NCBI GenBank assembly: GCA_028287395.1
Contig: JAQBPR010000104.1
Location: 1 to 64,000 of the forward strand
Length of the DNA stretch: 64,000 bases
Source of the DNA: Bacilli bacterium
GTDB taxonomy: Bacteria > Bacillota > Bacilli > Paenibacillales > NBRC-103111
Direction: 5' to 3'
The position numbers and the translations under genes were made by a program. The notes under the pieces are model-generated. The model ran no database searches. It saw only the letters and a list, made by a program, of their open reading frames with translations, and was not told the DNA's origin. Shown here one piece after another: positions 47,408-56,090 of the stretch. Each line of letters starts with the position of its first letter. Positions within the stretch are counted from its first letter, which is position 1.

Positions 47408-48016
47408 ATGAAAATCGAGCGACTAAGTCCAGACAAAATAAGGATTTTCCTAACCTTTGACGATTTGACTGAACGTGGAATTCAAAAAGAAGATATGTGG
47501 CGAGAGGTTCCCAAGGTTCATGAGCTTTTCAGTGAAATGATGGAACAGGCTTATTCTGAACTGGGATTTGATGCTTCAGGGCCTTTAGCCGTTGAGGTAT
47601 TCGCGCTTCCCGCTCAAGGGATGGTCGTGATCGTTACAAAAAGTAGAATGAATTCTTCGCATAATCAGAGTAATATCGAGGATGAGGAAGATGAAGACGT
47701 TTATGAAATGGAAGTCACGTTAGAGCAGACGGATTTAATATCCTACGCTTTTCATGATTTCGAAGACTTGTTGAGCATGGCCAAGGTAATTAATCCATTG
47801 TTGGTGGACGGTGGAATTCTGTTCTCATATCAAAATAAATGGATTTTACAATTAGAGCCAGTTGATATGGAAGAAAAAGAAAGTCGTTACCAAGCTTTGA
47901 TTGCCGTACTTTCCGAATATGGTGAAGCGACTTCGGTTACTAGAGCCGTTCTGGAGGAATATGGTAAAATCATCATTGCAGATGATGCGGTTAAAGTGCT
48001 CTGTTCCTATTTTTAA
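47408..48016 (+). CDS. mecA: ClpC adaptor protein MecA
   Basis: A 202-residue adaptor that delivers proteins such as ComK to ClpCP. The N-terminus MKIERLSPDKIRIFLTFDDLTERGI is the substrate-binding domain signature; an acidic linker (DEEDEDVYEM, about 98) leads to the C-terminal ClpC-binding domain, which starts near FHDFEDLLSMAK. The SD GAGGGGG precedes ATG. A TATAAT-like box lies about 90 nt upstream, with no clear -35. Confidence 0.92.
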   Translation: MKIERLSPDKIRIFLTFDDLTERGIQKEDMWREVPKVHELFSEMMEQAYSELGFDASGPLAVEVFALPAQGMVVIVTKSRMNSSHNQSNIEDEEDEDVYEMEVTLEQTDLISYAFHDFEDLLSMAKVINPLLVDGGILFSYQNKWILQLEPVDMEEKESRYQALIAVLSEYGEATSVTRAVLEEYGKIIIADDAVKVLCSYF

Positions 48017-48037
48017 TCCTTAAATATTCATAAAAAA

Positions 48038-48072
48038 GGCCCGTAAAACATTTTGTTTTGCGGGTTATTTAT
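48038..48072 (+). terminator. Intrinsic terminator after mecA
   Basis: CCCGTAAAAC - attt - GTTTTGCGGG with one G-T pair, followed by TTATTTATATT. Confidence 0.75.
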
Positions 48073-48162
48073 ATTTATAAGTGATGAGAATAGTTTAATG
48101 ACCTCAAGTGCATTATAGGTGGAAGTGCCGCTATAAAGTACATTTGGATTGGGGTGAAATGA

Positions 48163-49422
48163 TTGATTAATGCAACTGCAACAGAAAATTTAAATGTTCT
48201 CGATTCTACACAGCTTATTATTGAAGAGGCGTTAAATAAATTAGGCTTTTCCACAGAAATGTACGAGTTGTTAAAGGAGCCGCTACGTTTATTGACGGTT
48301 CGTATTCCCATACGCATGGATAATGGGAAAATTAGGATATTTACAGGATATCGTTCCCAACATAATGATTCCATTGGACCGACAAAAGGGGGCATTCGCT
48401 TTCATCCGGATGTTAATGAAGATGAAGTGAAAGCATTATCGATTTGGATGAGTCTCAAATGTGGGATTGTAAACCTTCCCTTTGGGGGAGGCAAAGGCGG
48501 AATTATATGCGATCCGCGAGAAATGTCTTTTAATGAACTTGAAAAACTAAGTCGCGGCTATGTCCGCGCAATTAGTCAATTGGTTGGTCCTAACAAAGAT
48601 ATTCCAGCACCTGATGTCATGACGAACTCTCAGATTATGGCATGGATGATGGACGAATATAGTCGTATTCGTGAATTCGATTCCCCTGGATTTATAACAG
48701 GTAAGCCGATTATACTTGGCGGGTCGCAAGGAAGAGAGACCGCAACAGCTAAAGGCGTGATTCATATGATCCGGCTCGCTATGGAAAAACGTGATTTAAG
48801 TATGGATCAAACTAAAATCATTATCCAGGGCTTTGGCAATGCCGGTAGTTATTTGGCCAAATTTTTGTATGAATCAGGAGCAAAGGTTATTGGAATTTCA
48901 GATGTTTATGGTGCGATATACGATGCAGAGGGCTTGGATATTTTAACTTTACTGGATCGGCGCGATTCATTTGGAACGATAACCAAACTGTTTGTAAATA
49001 CGATTTCTAATCAACAATTGTTGGAGCAAGAATGTGATATCCTTGTGCCAGCTGCGATTGAGAATCAAATTACTCAACAAAATGCCAGTCGTATTCGCGC
49101 GAAAATTATCGTAGAGGCCGCTAATGGACCTACTACATTGGAAGCTACTAGAATATTGTCACAACAAGGAGTACTGCTTGTTCCTGATATTTTAGCGAGT
49201 GCAGGCGGAGTGGTCGTTTCCTATTTTGAATGGGTGCAAAATAATCAAGGTTATTATTGGTCCGAAGCTGAAGTTGAAACCAAGCTGCAGGAAGTAATGG
49301 AAAAAGCATTTGAAAATGTCTATAATGTTCATATAACTAAAGGCGTGAATATGCGTTTGGCAGCCTATATGGTAGGTGTGCGAAAAATGGCTGAGGCATC
49401 TCATTTACGTGGTTGGGTTTAA
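48163..49422 (+). CDS. gudB: Glutamate dehydrogenase (GudB/RocG type)
   Basis: Interconverts glutamate and 2-oxoglutarate plus ammonia. 419 residues with IRFHPDVNEDEVKALS, the substrate motif PFGGGKGGI, the catalytic region NKDIPAPDVMTN, and the NAD-binding GFGNAGSYLAKF. The start is TTG 48163, about 7 nt after GGGGTGA. The gudB name rests on its place just before prsW and ypeB, as in B. subtilis; the sequence alone would not separate it from rocG. No internal repeat of the kind that inactivates B. subtilis gudB was noticed. Confidence 0.92.
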   Translation: MINATATENLNVLDSTQLIIEEALNKLGFSTEMYELLKEPLRLLTVRIPIRMDNGKIRIFTGYRSQHNDSIGPTKGGIRFHPDVNEDEVKALSIWMSLKCGIVNLPFGGGKGGIICDPREMSFNELEKLSRGYVRAISQLVGPNKDIPAPDVMTNSQIMAWMMDEYSRIREFDSPGFITGKPIILGGSQGRETATAKGVIHMIRLAMEKRDLSMDQTKIIIQGFGNAGSYLAKFLYESGAKVIGISDVYGAIYDAEGLDILTLLDRRDSFGTITKLFVNTISNQQLLEQECDILVPAAIENQITQQNASRIRAKIIVEAANGPTTLEATRILSQQGVLLVPDILASAGGVVVSYFEWVQNNQGYYWSEAEVETKLQEVMEKAFENVYNVHITKGVNMRLAAYMVGVRKMAEASHLRGWV

Positions 49423-49460
49423 AATGGCTGGTTTAATCATTATTCACAGGAGGGTTCAGG

Positions 49461-50150
49461 ATGTGGTTTTCGATTATCGCTGCGGCAATCGCTCCAGGGA
49501 TCTCTTTACTTTGTTATTTTTATTTAAAGGATAAATATGAATCGGAGCCCATTTCGATGGTTGCTCGTTTGTTTATATTTGGTGTGATTCTTGTTTTCCC
49601 CACCATGGTGCTGCAAAGGGCGCTTGTTCTCGGCTTTGGTGAAAATCCCTTTGCATTTTCCTTTCTTTTTTCAGCTGGGATGGAAGAATGTTTAAAATTC
49701 TTTATTATTTATTATGTGATCTATAAGCATGTTTATTTTGATGAGCCTTATGACGGAATTGTATACGCTGTAGCTTTATCCTTAGGATTTGCAACTATGG
49801 AAAATGTGATCTACGCCTTACTTGATTTTTCGACTTTTTCACATCTGTTATTTCGTGCTTTTTTGCCCGTTTCGGCACATGCGCTTTTTGGGGTTATTAT
49901 GGGCTACCAAATGGGGAAAGCTAAATTTAATCCGTTGGCTGAAAAAAAATATTTACGACGCGCATTACTTTTACCATTGATATTCCATGGTATTTTTGAT
50001 TATATCTTGCTTAGCTTTAAATCGAACTGGCTTTGGTTAATGCTTCCTTTGATGATTTTTTTATGGTTATTCAGTTTACGGTTGTTGAATAAAGCGAATG
50101 ATCGCTCTCCTTTTCGCGCTGTTCAACGGGATGAAGAGGCTAAAATTTAG
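49461..50150 (+). CDS. prsW: PrsW-family intramembrane metalloprotease
   Basis: A 229-residue multi-span protease of the type that cuts anti-sigma factor RsiW in B. subtilis. The EExxK motif appears as MEECLKFF (about 73), ATMENVIYALL follows, and the later His motifs are SAHALFG and IFHGIFDY. The ATG follows CACAGGAGGGT. In B. subtilis it is followed by sleB-ypeB; here a small zinc-ribbon gene intervenes and no sleB is present. The target here is unknown, since no rsiW is in the window. Confidence 0.9.
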   Translation: MWFSIIAAAIAPGISLLCYFYLKDKYESEPISMVARLFIFGVILVFPTMVLQRALVLGFGENPFAFSFLFSAGMEECLKFFIIYYVIYKHVYFDEPYDGIVYAVALSLGFATMENVIYALLDFSTFSHLLFRAFLPVSAHALFGVIMGYQMGKAKFNPLAEKKYLRRALLLPLIFHGIFDYILLSFKSNWLWLMLPLMIFLWLFSLRLLNKANDRSPFRAVQRDEEAKI

Positions 50151-50176
50151 TGAAGTCAAAGCTCAGGAGGTTTGAC

Positions 50177-50335
50177 ATGACAGCAACAAGGATTAAAGTT
50201 AGCATACGCTGTAAAAAATGTGGTGATCGCTTTATTTTAAAAGGCAGAAAAGAAAAAGGTAAGGTAGATACTGGTTTTATAAGATGCCTATGCAATAATG
50301 AGAATGAATTTGATATTGAAATGCGAGATTATTAA
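50177..50335 (+). CDS. Small zinc-ribbon-like protein
   Basis: 52 residues with a CKKC knuckle (C12, C15) and a CLC pair (C37, C39), a typical short zinc-ribbon layout, with basic residues between. ATG 50177 follows CAGGAGG at 6-nt spacing; the track's longer form runs through that site. It lies 26 nt after prsW and is followed by a terminator, so it belongs with gudB-prsW rather than ypeB. Its function is unknown. Confidence 0.7.
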   Translation: MTATRIKVSIRCKKCGDRFILKGRKEKGKVDTGFIRCLCNNENEFDIEMRDY

Positions 50336-50344
50336 AAATGAGTG

Positions 50345-50371
50345 GAGAGGTCATGGTATGATCTCTTTTTT
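50345..50371 (+). terminator. Terminator after the zinc-ribbon gene
   Basis: GAGAGGTCAT - ggt - ATGATCTC with a bulge, followed by TTTTTT. It separates prsW and the zinc ribbon from ypeB. Confidence 0.75.
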
Positions 50372-50457
50372 AGTTCCAATTATGCATAAAGTTCTTCTTT
50401 TCAACGGAAGCTAGGAAGGAAAGTATACTGCAGCCATTGATGAGAGGGGACAACACG

Positions 50458-51807
50458 ATGTATAAAAGAGCAAGCGGTATTTTATTTCCAATTGTAGTAT
50501 TGGCTTTAATCGGTGCAGGGATTTGGGGGTATCAGGAGAATCAGGATAAAAATGCGATATTAATTAAAGCGGAAAATCAGTATCAACGTTCATTTCACGA
50601 TTTATCGTATCATATCGATAAACTACATACGGAGTTGGGGAATTCAGTAGCCGTGAATTCAACCTCACAAGATTTTTATAAAAAAGGTCTTGTTAACGTC
50701 TGGCAATTGTCGAGACAAGCACAAAATGAAATTAATCAACTGCCGCTCACGCTGCTTCCATTTAATGAAACCCGACAATTTTTGAATAACATTAGTCAAT
50801 TCTCCTATCGCACAGCGGTACGCGATTTAACTTCAAAACCAATTACGCAGGATGAAATGAATACATTAAATACCCTGTTTACGCGATCAAAAGTGATAAG
50901 AGATCAGTTAAATGGGGTGCAAAATCAGGTGCTTGCAAAAAACCTGCGATGGATGGATGTGGAAACAGCGCTTGCCATGCAGAAAAATAATCAAGATAAT
51001 GCGATTGTTGATGGTTTTCGCACAGTAAACAAAAAGGTAGGCGAAAATGCAGAAATGAATTGGGGACCATCAATGACAAGTGTGCTGCAAGAAAGAAAGT
51101 TGAGCATGCTTTCAGGTAAAAGCCAAACGCCGGAAGAAATCAAACAAAAAGCAGCACAGTTTTTAGGTATGCAGGATCCATCCAAACTTAAAGTAGAGGA
51201 AAATGGGGTTGGAACAGACTACAACACCTTTACTGTGAAAGCGGAATTGCCTAATCATCCCGATGGAGTGCATCTGGATCTGACCAAGAAGGGCGGCGAA
51301 GTCGTTTTCTATCTGGCATCAAGAGAAGTTAAAGCTAGAGTCATTGATCATAAAGGAGCGATTCAAGCGGCAACTGAATTTCTCGTACAGCATGGTTATA
51401 ATCAGCTGAAAGCAATCAGTTATGATGAATATCAGAATACAGCCAACATTGAGTTTGCTAAGGAACAAAATAAAGTGATTGTATATCCGGCAAAGCTTTC
51501 CGTTAAAGTGGCTTTAAATGATGGTGAGGTCATAGGGCTTCAAGCAGCAGATTATGTATTCGAAAATAAAGATCGAAAATGGAATGAACCCAAATTAACT
51601 GTCGAAAAAGCTAAAAAAGAATTAAGTCCAAAATTCCAGCTTAGCAATCATTCACTTGCACTGATCAAAAATGAACTGGGACAAGAAGTCTTATGTCATC
51701 AATTTGTCGGCAAAATAAACGGAAATAACTACAAAATTTTTATTAATGCAGATAATGGATATGAAGAAAGCATAGAAGTTTTACGTCCGCAAGAGGCTAA
51801 AGTATAA
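50458..51807 (+). CDS. ypeB: Germination protein YpeB
   Basis: A 449-residue spore protein that stabilises and localises the cortex-lytic enzyme SleB. An N-terminal hydrophobic helix (GILFPIVVLALIGAGIWGY) is followed by the YpeB N-terminal helical domain starting NQYQRSFHDLSYHIDKLH and C-terminal PepSY-like domains (two segments near 240-330 and 380-445). ATG 50458 follows AGAGGGG; the upstream in-frame ATG lacks a site. A terminator precedes it, so it has its own promoter, expected to be forespore-specific. sleB, its usual partner gene immediately upstream, is missing. Confidence 0.92.
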   Translation: MYKRASGILFPIVVLALIGAGIWGYQENQDKNAILIKAENQYQRSFHDLSYHIDKLHTELGNSVAVNSTSQDFYKKGLVNVWQLSRQAQNEINQLPLTLLPFNETRQFLNNISQFSYRTAVRDLTSKPITQDEMNTLNTLFTRSKVIRDQLNGVQNQVLAKNLRWMDVETALAMQKNNQDNAIVDGFRTVNKKVGENAEMNWGPSMTSVLQERKLSMLSGKSQTPEEIKQKAAQFLGMQDPSKLKVEENGVGTDYNTFTVKAELPNHPDGVHLDLTKKGGEVVFYLASREVKARVIDHKGAIQAATEFLVQHGYNQLKAISYDEYQNTANIEFAKEQNKVIVYPAKLSVKVALNDGEVIGLQAADYVFENKDRKWNEPKLTVEKAKKELSPKFQLSNHSLALIKNELGQEVLCHQFVGKINGNNYKIFINADNGYEESIEVLRPQEAKV

Positions 51808-51815
51808 TTTTCTGC

Positions 51816-51847
51816 AAAGAGAAGAGATCATCTTCTCTTTTCTTGTT
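51816..51847 (+). terminator. Intrinsic terminator after ypeB
   Basis: AAAGAGAAGA - gatca - TCTTCTCTTT, a perfect 10-bp stem, then TCTTGTTT. Confidence 0.85.
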
Positions 51848-51867
51848 TCTATTTTCGAATGTCGTGG

Positions 51868-51873
51868 TATAAT
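51868..51873 (+). promoter_or_regulatory. -10 box upstream of motI
   Basis: TATAAT at 51868-51873, about 30 nt before the TTG start. The only -35 candidate, TTGTTT at 51843-51848, has a long 19-nt spacer, so the promoter call is weak. Confidence 0.4.
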
Positions 51874-51904
51874 CAGGGTATACAAAATGTTGGAGGTGCC
51901 GGTT

Positions 51905-52558
51905 TTGCTTCCGAAAGTTAATCAAGTTCTTTTTATGCAAGTTAATTCCATTGATGAAGAAGAAGCTAAAGAAGAATTAAAATCAAGAATTTCCGATGTG
52001 CTTGAAGAACATATATTGATGGAAATTCCCATGCGCGTTAAATCGGGTAAGATTAAACGATTATATGCTGGGGATGAGCTGTCTGCTTATTATGTTACCG
52101 AGGGAGGGGTAAAAAATTATTTTATTACCTCAGTACTCGGTTTTAGAGAAGATGTAGTCAAATTAGTTGTGATTAAGAAGCCAGAGCTAGAAGCCATTAC
52201 GAAAGTCCAGCGTCGGAACTTTTTGCGTGTTCCCGCAGAGCTTGAAATTGCAGTTAAAGTTTCAGAACACATTCAATTTATGGGCTTAACTGACGACGTG
52301 GGCGGCGGCGGAATTTCCTTTTTATGCGAAAAACACATGCCCATTCAAGTAAATAATATGGCGTCTTGCTGGTTACTTGTTCCTTTTAAAAATGGGAAAG
52401 TGGATCATGTGCCATTTAAAGCTGAAATGGTACGGGTTAAACCTACTGAAGATGACTCTTTATTGGTTATGCTGCGGTTTATTGAAATTTCCGATCGTGA
52501 TCGTCAAAAAATCATTCGTTATTGTTTTGAACGACAATTGGATTTCCGTAAAAAATAG
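51905..52558 (+). CDS. motI: PilZ-domain c-di-GMP-binding flagellar brake MotI/YpfA
   Basis: A 217-residue protein with an N-terminal YcgR-like domain and a C-terminal PilZ domain. The PilZ c-di-GMP motifs are QRRNFLRVPAELEI (RxxxR, about 105) and DDVGGGGISF. In B. subtilis the protein acts as a molecular clutch on the flagellar stator when c-di-GMP is high. The track starts at 51887, but GGAGGTG lies 6 nt before TTG 51905, which gives MLPKVNQ. The order ypeB-ypfA-cmk is conserved. Confidence 0.88.
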   Translation: MLPKVNQVLFMQVNSIDEEEAKEELKSRISDVLEEHILMEIPMRVKSGKIKRLYAGDELSAYYVTEGGVKNYFITSVLGFREDVVKLVVIKKPELEAITKVQRRNFLRVPAELEIAVKVSEHIQFMGLTDDVGGGGISFLCEKHMPIQVNNMASCWLLVPFKNGKVDHVPFKAEMVRVKPTEDDSLLVMLRFIEISDRDRQKIIRYCFERQLDFRKK

Positions 52559-52564
52559 TTATTT

Positions 52565-52594
52565 TTGCACATAACCCCAATCTTATGGTATAAT
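52565..52594 (+). promoter_or_regulatory. Promoter directly ahead of the cmk leader hairpin
   Basis: TTGCAC (52565-52570), an 18-nt spacer, and TATAAT (52589-52594). Transcription would begin near 52601, only a few bases before the hairpin at 52605-52628. Confidence 0.65.
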
Positions 52595-52604
52595 TTTTTT
52601 CGTT

Positions 52605-52628
52605 CGCAGGCGCGTGCCTGCTTTTTTT
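52605..52628 (+). terminator. Hairpin with T run between motI and cmk (terminator or attenuator)
   Basis: GCAGGC - gcgt - GCCTGC followed by seven T. It can end motI transcription. Because a good promoter lies immediately upstream, it may also act as an attenuator of cmk. Confidence 0.75.
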
Positions 52629-52662
52629 AATCCAGTTGCGTTACTTTTAGGAGGACCAGCAG

Positions 52663-53337
52663 TTGAAAAAAATCAATGTTGCGCTGGATGGCCCTGCCGG
52701 TGCAGGTAAAAGCACAGTCGCTCGTTTAGTAGCCGATGCTTTAGGCTATGTTTACGTTGATACTGGAGCTATGTACAGAGCTGTGACATGGAAGACAATG
52801 CAAGAGGGGTTGCATCCGGAAATGGTAGAGCAAGTTATTGCTCTGGCAAACCGAATACAAATTGAGTTAAAACCTAGCCCGTACGGTCAACAAGTTTTCG
52901 TTGATGGTATCGATGTGACAGATGCTATCCGATCAGATGAAATCAATCGTACGGTATCCTGGATCGCTCGTATTCCACAAATTCGCGAAATTTTAGTGCA
53001 TTTGCAACAGCAAATGGCCGCTTCCAAAGGAATTGTGATGGATGGAAGAGACATTGGTACGCATGTATTGCCTGATGCCGAAATCAAAGTTTTTTTGACA
53101 GCTAGCGTTAAGGAAAGAGCAGAGCGACGTTACAATGAAATGGTTCACCCGACGATGACTTTGGAGCAGCTTGAACAAGACATTGCCGAGCGGGATCGAC
53201 TGGATGAAGAGCGTGAAGCATCACCATTGATCAAAGCAAATGATGCTCATTTGCTTGACAGCACTCAGATGTCGCTTTCGGAAGTTGTTACAGCAGTACT
53301 TGCTTTATGCAGTACAAACGTAAGCGGAGGTTTTTAA
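52663..53337 (+). CDS. cmk: Cytidylate kinase
   Basis: Phosphorylates CMP and dCMP. The P-loop is ALDGPAGAGKSTVARLVA, followed by GYVYVDTGAMYRA, the CMP-binding insert, and DGRDIGTHVLPDAEIKVFLTA. Length 224 is normal. The TTG start has TAGGAGG upstream. plsC starts one base after its stop, and rpsA follows, the same order as in B. subtilis apart from extra genes there. Confidence 0.96.
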   Translation: MKKINVALDGPAGAGKSTVARLVADALGYVYVDTGAMYRAVTWKTMQEGLHPEMVEQVIALANRIQIELKPSPYGQQVFVDGIDVTDAIRSDEINRTVSWIARIPQIREILVHLQQQMAASKGIVMDGRDIGTHVLPDAEIKVFLTASVKERAERRYNEMVHPTMTLEQLEQDIAERDRLDEEREASPLIKANDAHLLDSTQMSLSEVVTAVLALCSTNVSGGF

Positions 53338-53338
53338 C

Positions 53339-53929
53339 ATGCTCTATCGTTTTGCAAGAAGCTTACTGCGCTTATTATTTTTATTATTGTTCCGACTGGA
53401 AGCTCATGGTTTGGAGAATATCCCACTCGATGGCCCATTGATTATATGTGGAAATCATAGAAGCAATTTCGACCCACCTATGCTCGGGACGCCTTTAAAA
53501 AGAGAGCTCTTTTTTATGGCGAAAGCTGAATTGTTTGATATTCCGATTTTCGGCTGGATCATTAAGAATGTGCATGCTTTTCCTGTTAAACGAGGTGGAG
53601 TCAGTAAGGATTCGATTCGTTTATCGATTCAATTGCTGAAGGATGGCCATGCGATGTGTATTTTTCCGGAAGGATCTCGTAAAAATGCAGGTGGTGTTGG
53701 AAAAAAAGGCGCCGCAAGCCTCGCCTTGAAATCGGATGCGGTCATTATTCCTGCAGCGATTATTGGAAACTATAAACCTTTTCGCCGTATGGCGGTTCAT
53801 TATGGTAAGCCGGTTGATTTGAGTGAGTTTGCTCAAGGAACGTCTGAACAATTGGAAGCGGCGACAGATAAAATCATGAGCGAAATTAGAGCAATGGTTG
53901 CGCTACATCAAACCATTAGTAAAAATTAA
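53339..53929 (+). CDS. plsC: 1-acyl-sn-glycerol-3-phosphate acyltransferase
   Basis: Adds the second acyl chain to make phosphatidic acid at the membrane. The catalytic NHRSNFDP (HX4D) is near residue 40, and FPEGSRKN (glycerol-phosphate binding) near 100. An N-terminal hydrophobic stretch provides membrane contact. 196 residues, on the short side of the family but complete. It works with plsY and gpsA further along. Confidence 0.92.
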   Translation: MLYRFARSLLRLLFLLLFRLEAHGLENIPLDGPLIICGNHRSNFDPPMLGTPLKRELFFMAKAELFDIPIFGWIIKNVHAFPVKRGGVSKDSIRLSIQLLKDGHAMCIFPEGSRKNAGGVGKKGAASLALKSDAVIIPAAIIGNYKPFRRMAVHYGKPVDLSEFAQGTSEQLEAATDKIMSEIRAMVALHQTISKN

Positions 53930-53986
53930 AAGCCGTGAATGGAAAAGGTATTTTAGAATTATACTACAACCTAGGAGGTTACAAAG

Positions 53987-55369
53987 ATGACAGAAGAAAC
54001 AAAGACTACAGAAGAATTAGCTTCAACAGAAGTCGCATCAACAGAAGAGATAAGTGAACAAGAAGCTGCAGAAATAGTTGAAGAAGCGGCACCGGTAATT
54101 GAGGCCGTTAAAGCACCAAAAGCTGCTAAAAAGGCAGCTGCTGTAAAAGTAGAACAAGCGGGTGATTCTACGCCTGAGACAACATTGGATCTTTTAAATG
54201 TAGCCGTAATTAAAAAGGGTTCTACAGTAAAGGGGAAAATTGTAAAGGTAGACGCTGATCAAGCTTTTGTTGATATTGGCTACAAATATGATGGCATTAT
54301 TCCCATACGTGAATTATCTTCCGTTACTTTAGAAAATGCCGCAGATGTGGTTGCCATTGGCCAAGAAGTCGAATTAAAAGTGGTCACCATTGATGATGAG
54401 AAAGAAAAGCTTATTCTTTCCAAACGTGTTGTGGACAGCGAGAACGCTTGGCAGGACCTTCAAAAGAAGCTTGAAACGCAAGAAACGTTTGAAGCTAAGG
54501 TAGCAGACGTAGTAAAAGGCGGATTGGTGATCGATGTCGGTCTTCGCGCTTTTGTACCTGCTTCTATGGTTGAGCGTCATTTTGTCGAAGATTTCAGCGA
54601 TTATAAAGGTCGTATTTTAAGATTAAGAGTGAAAGAGCTGGATCAAGAGAAAAACAAAGTCATTCTTTCGCAAAAAGATGTTTTGGATGAAGAATTTGAA
54701 GTAAATAAGAAAAATTTATTATCTACTTTAAAAATTGGTCAAGAATTGGAAGGAACTGTGCAGCGTTTGACGCCATTCGGTGCTTTTGTAAATATTGGCG
54801 GAATTGATGGCTTGGTGCATATTTCCGAAATGTCATGGCAGCATATTGATCATCCATCAGAAGTAGTATCCGAAGGCGATCAAGTAAAAGTGCAAATTTT
54901 AAAATTGGATCCGCAAAATGATCGCATTAGTTTAAGCTTGAAGGCCACACAACCTGGACCTTGGCAGAAGCTTAGCGGCGATCTTCAAGTAGGTTCGATC
55001 GTTAGCGGAACTGTACAACGTATTACAAACTTCGGTGCTTTTGTAGAAGTTGCACCTGGTATTGAAGGCTTGGTTCACATATCACAAGTTGCGCACCGGC
55101 ATATTTCCACGCCTCACGAAGTGTTGAAAGAAGGACAGGAAGTACAAGTGAAAATCCTGGATATTAATCCAACTGACAAACGCATTAGCTTGAGTATTAA
55201 AGAAACCGAAGAAGCACCAGCCACTTCGGAAAAACCGGAGAAATCGAGATCTGACAGAGACAGACCAGACAGAAGACAACCAAAAAGCGATTATGTACAA
55301 CAAGAGAATCAAAAGCTGACAAATTCGCTTGGTGAGCTATTCGGTGATAAATTAAGCAAGTTTAAATAA
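53987..55369 (+). CDS. rpsA: 30S ribosomal protein S1 homologue
   Basis: 460 residues with an N-terminal acidic, Ala/Glu/Thr-rich extension (about 1-60) and four S1 RNA-binding domains starting near residues 76, 163, 250 and 335; the last two carry the GTVQRITNFGAFV-type signature. The C-terminal tail is charged (SDRDRPDRRQP). Low-GC Gram-positives have this shorter four-domain form (YpfD), which is not a stable ribosomal component in B. subtilis. The SD CTAGGAGG precedes ATG. The acidic N-terminal extension is longer than in B. subtilis. Confidence 0.93.
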   Translation: MTEETKTTEELASTEVASTEEISEQEAAEIVEEAAPVIEAVKAPKAAKKAAAVKVEQAGDSTPETTLDLLNVAVIKKGSTVKGKIVKVDADQAFVDIGYKYDGIIPIRELSSVTLENAADVVAIGQEVELKVVTIDDEKEKLILSKRVVDSENAWQDLQKKLETQETFEAKVADVVKGGLVIDVGLRAFVPASMVERHFVEDFSDYKGRILRLRVKELDQEKNKVILSQKDVLDEEFEVNKKNLLSTLKIGQELEGTVQRLTPFGAFVNIGGIDGLVHISEMSWQHIDHPSEVVSEGDQVKVQILKLDPQNDRISLSLKATQPGPWQKLSGDLQVGSIVSGTVQRITNFGAFVEVAPGIEGLVHISQVAHRHISTPHEVLKEGQEVQVKILDINPTDKRISLSIKETEEAPATSEKPEKSRSDRDRPDRRQPKSDYVQQENQKLTNSLGELFGDKLSKFK

Positions 55370-55381
55370 ATCATTTTCTCA

Positions 55382-55420
55382 GATCGGCAAGCTCAATTCA
55401 GAGCTTGCCGATTTTTATTT
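55382..55420 (+). terminator. Intrinsic terminator after rpsA
   Basis: ATCGGCAAGCTC - aattca - GAGCTTGCCGAT, a 12-bp perfect stem, then TTTTATTTT. Confidence 0.95.
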
Positions 55421-55465
55421 TGCACGCGCATGTCAAAAGCAAAATTGAATCATACTAAGCCGTAG

Positions 55466-56071
55466 GTGATGTTCATGAATCCGGGTTATTTAACTATTTT
55501 CGTTGTTTGCACAACAGTCATTTTATTAGCAAGTGGATGGAAGGATGTATTGTTAGGCGAAATCTCGCGAAAAGCAATTTTTATATTTTTATCAGGATGG
55601 CTGTTTTTTTCTATGTTTACCGTCCCATTCAGCCTGCACATGATGCGAATCCAGTTAAATTTAACTTTTTTATTCTTATTTGTGTATTGCTTGGTTTACT
55701 TAGCAAGCTTGCATCATGTGGTGGCAAGAATGCAAATGCTCTTGGTTGCTTTAATCATCTGTTTAATCGACTTCATTTTGCAACAAGCAGCAACATTACC
55801 CTTAGGAACGAACGTATTGCTATTATCTCTTGTAACGATCTGTTTACAAAAAGGGCCAAAAAAACAAATTTTCAGCCTGCTTCTTGGGTTGCTTTGCGGC
55901 AATGTTTTAAGCATAGTCACTCTTCACCGAACGCAACCGATCCTATTAGCAAATCAACGACTGCAGGATATGTGGTGGCTTGCTTTGTTAATGACACGGG
56001 CGCTTTCAATTTTATTCAAATACATATTATCGTCATGTAAAAAGGCATATATGGAATGGATAAAGCAATAA
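55466..56071 (+). CDS. yphA: YphA-like polytopic membrane protein
   Basis: 201 residues with about six hydrophobic helices and few charged residues. It sits between rpsA and the YIEGIA gene, the place of yphA in B. subtilis, and its length and layout agree. Its function is unknown. The start could be ATG 55466 or the second codon pair ATG 55472; the SD is GTAGGTGATG. It ends 19 nt before the next gene. Confidence 0.65.
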   Translation: MMFMNPGYLTIFVVCTTVILLASGWKDVLLGEISRKAIFIFLSGWLFFSMFTVPFSLHMMRIQLNLTFLFLFVYCLVYLASLHHVVARMQMLLVALIICLIDFILQQAATLPLGTNVLLLSLVTICLQKGPKKQIFSLLLGLLCGNVLSIVTLHRTQPILLANQRLQDMWWLALLMTRALSILFKYILSSCKKAYMEWIKQ

Positions 56072-56090
56072 AAAGAGTGGGGGTTATGCT

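Noticed and set aside
55507-56040. Plus-strand ORF of 177 residues within yphA
   Set aside because: Alternative frame inside yphA without a membrane-protein profile; yphA has the better SD and conserved location.
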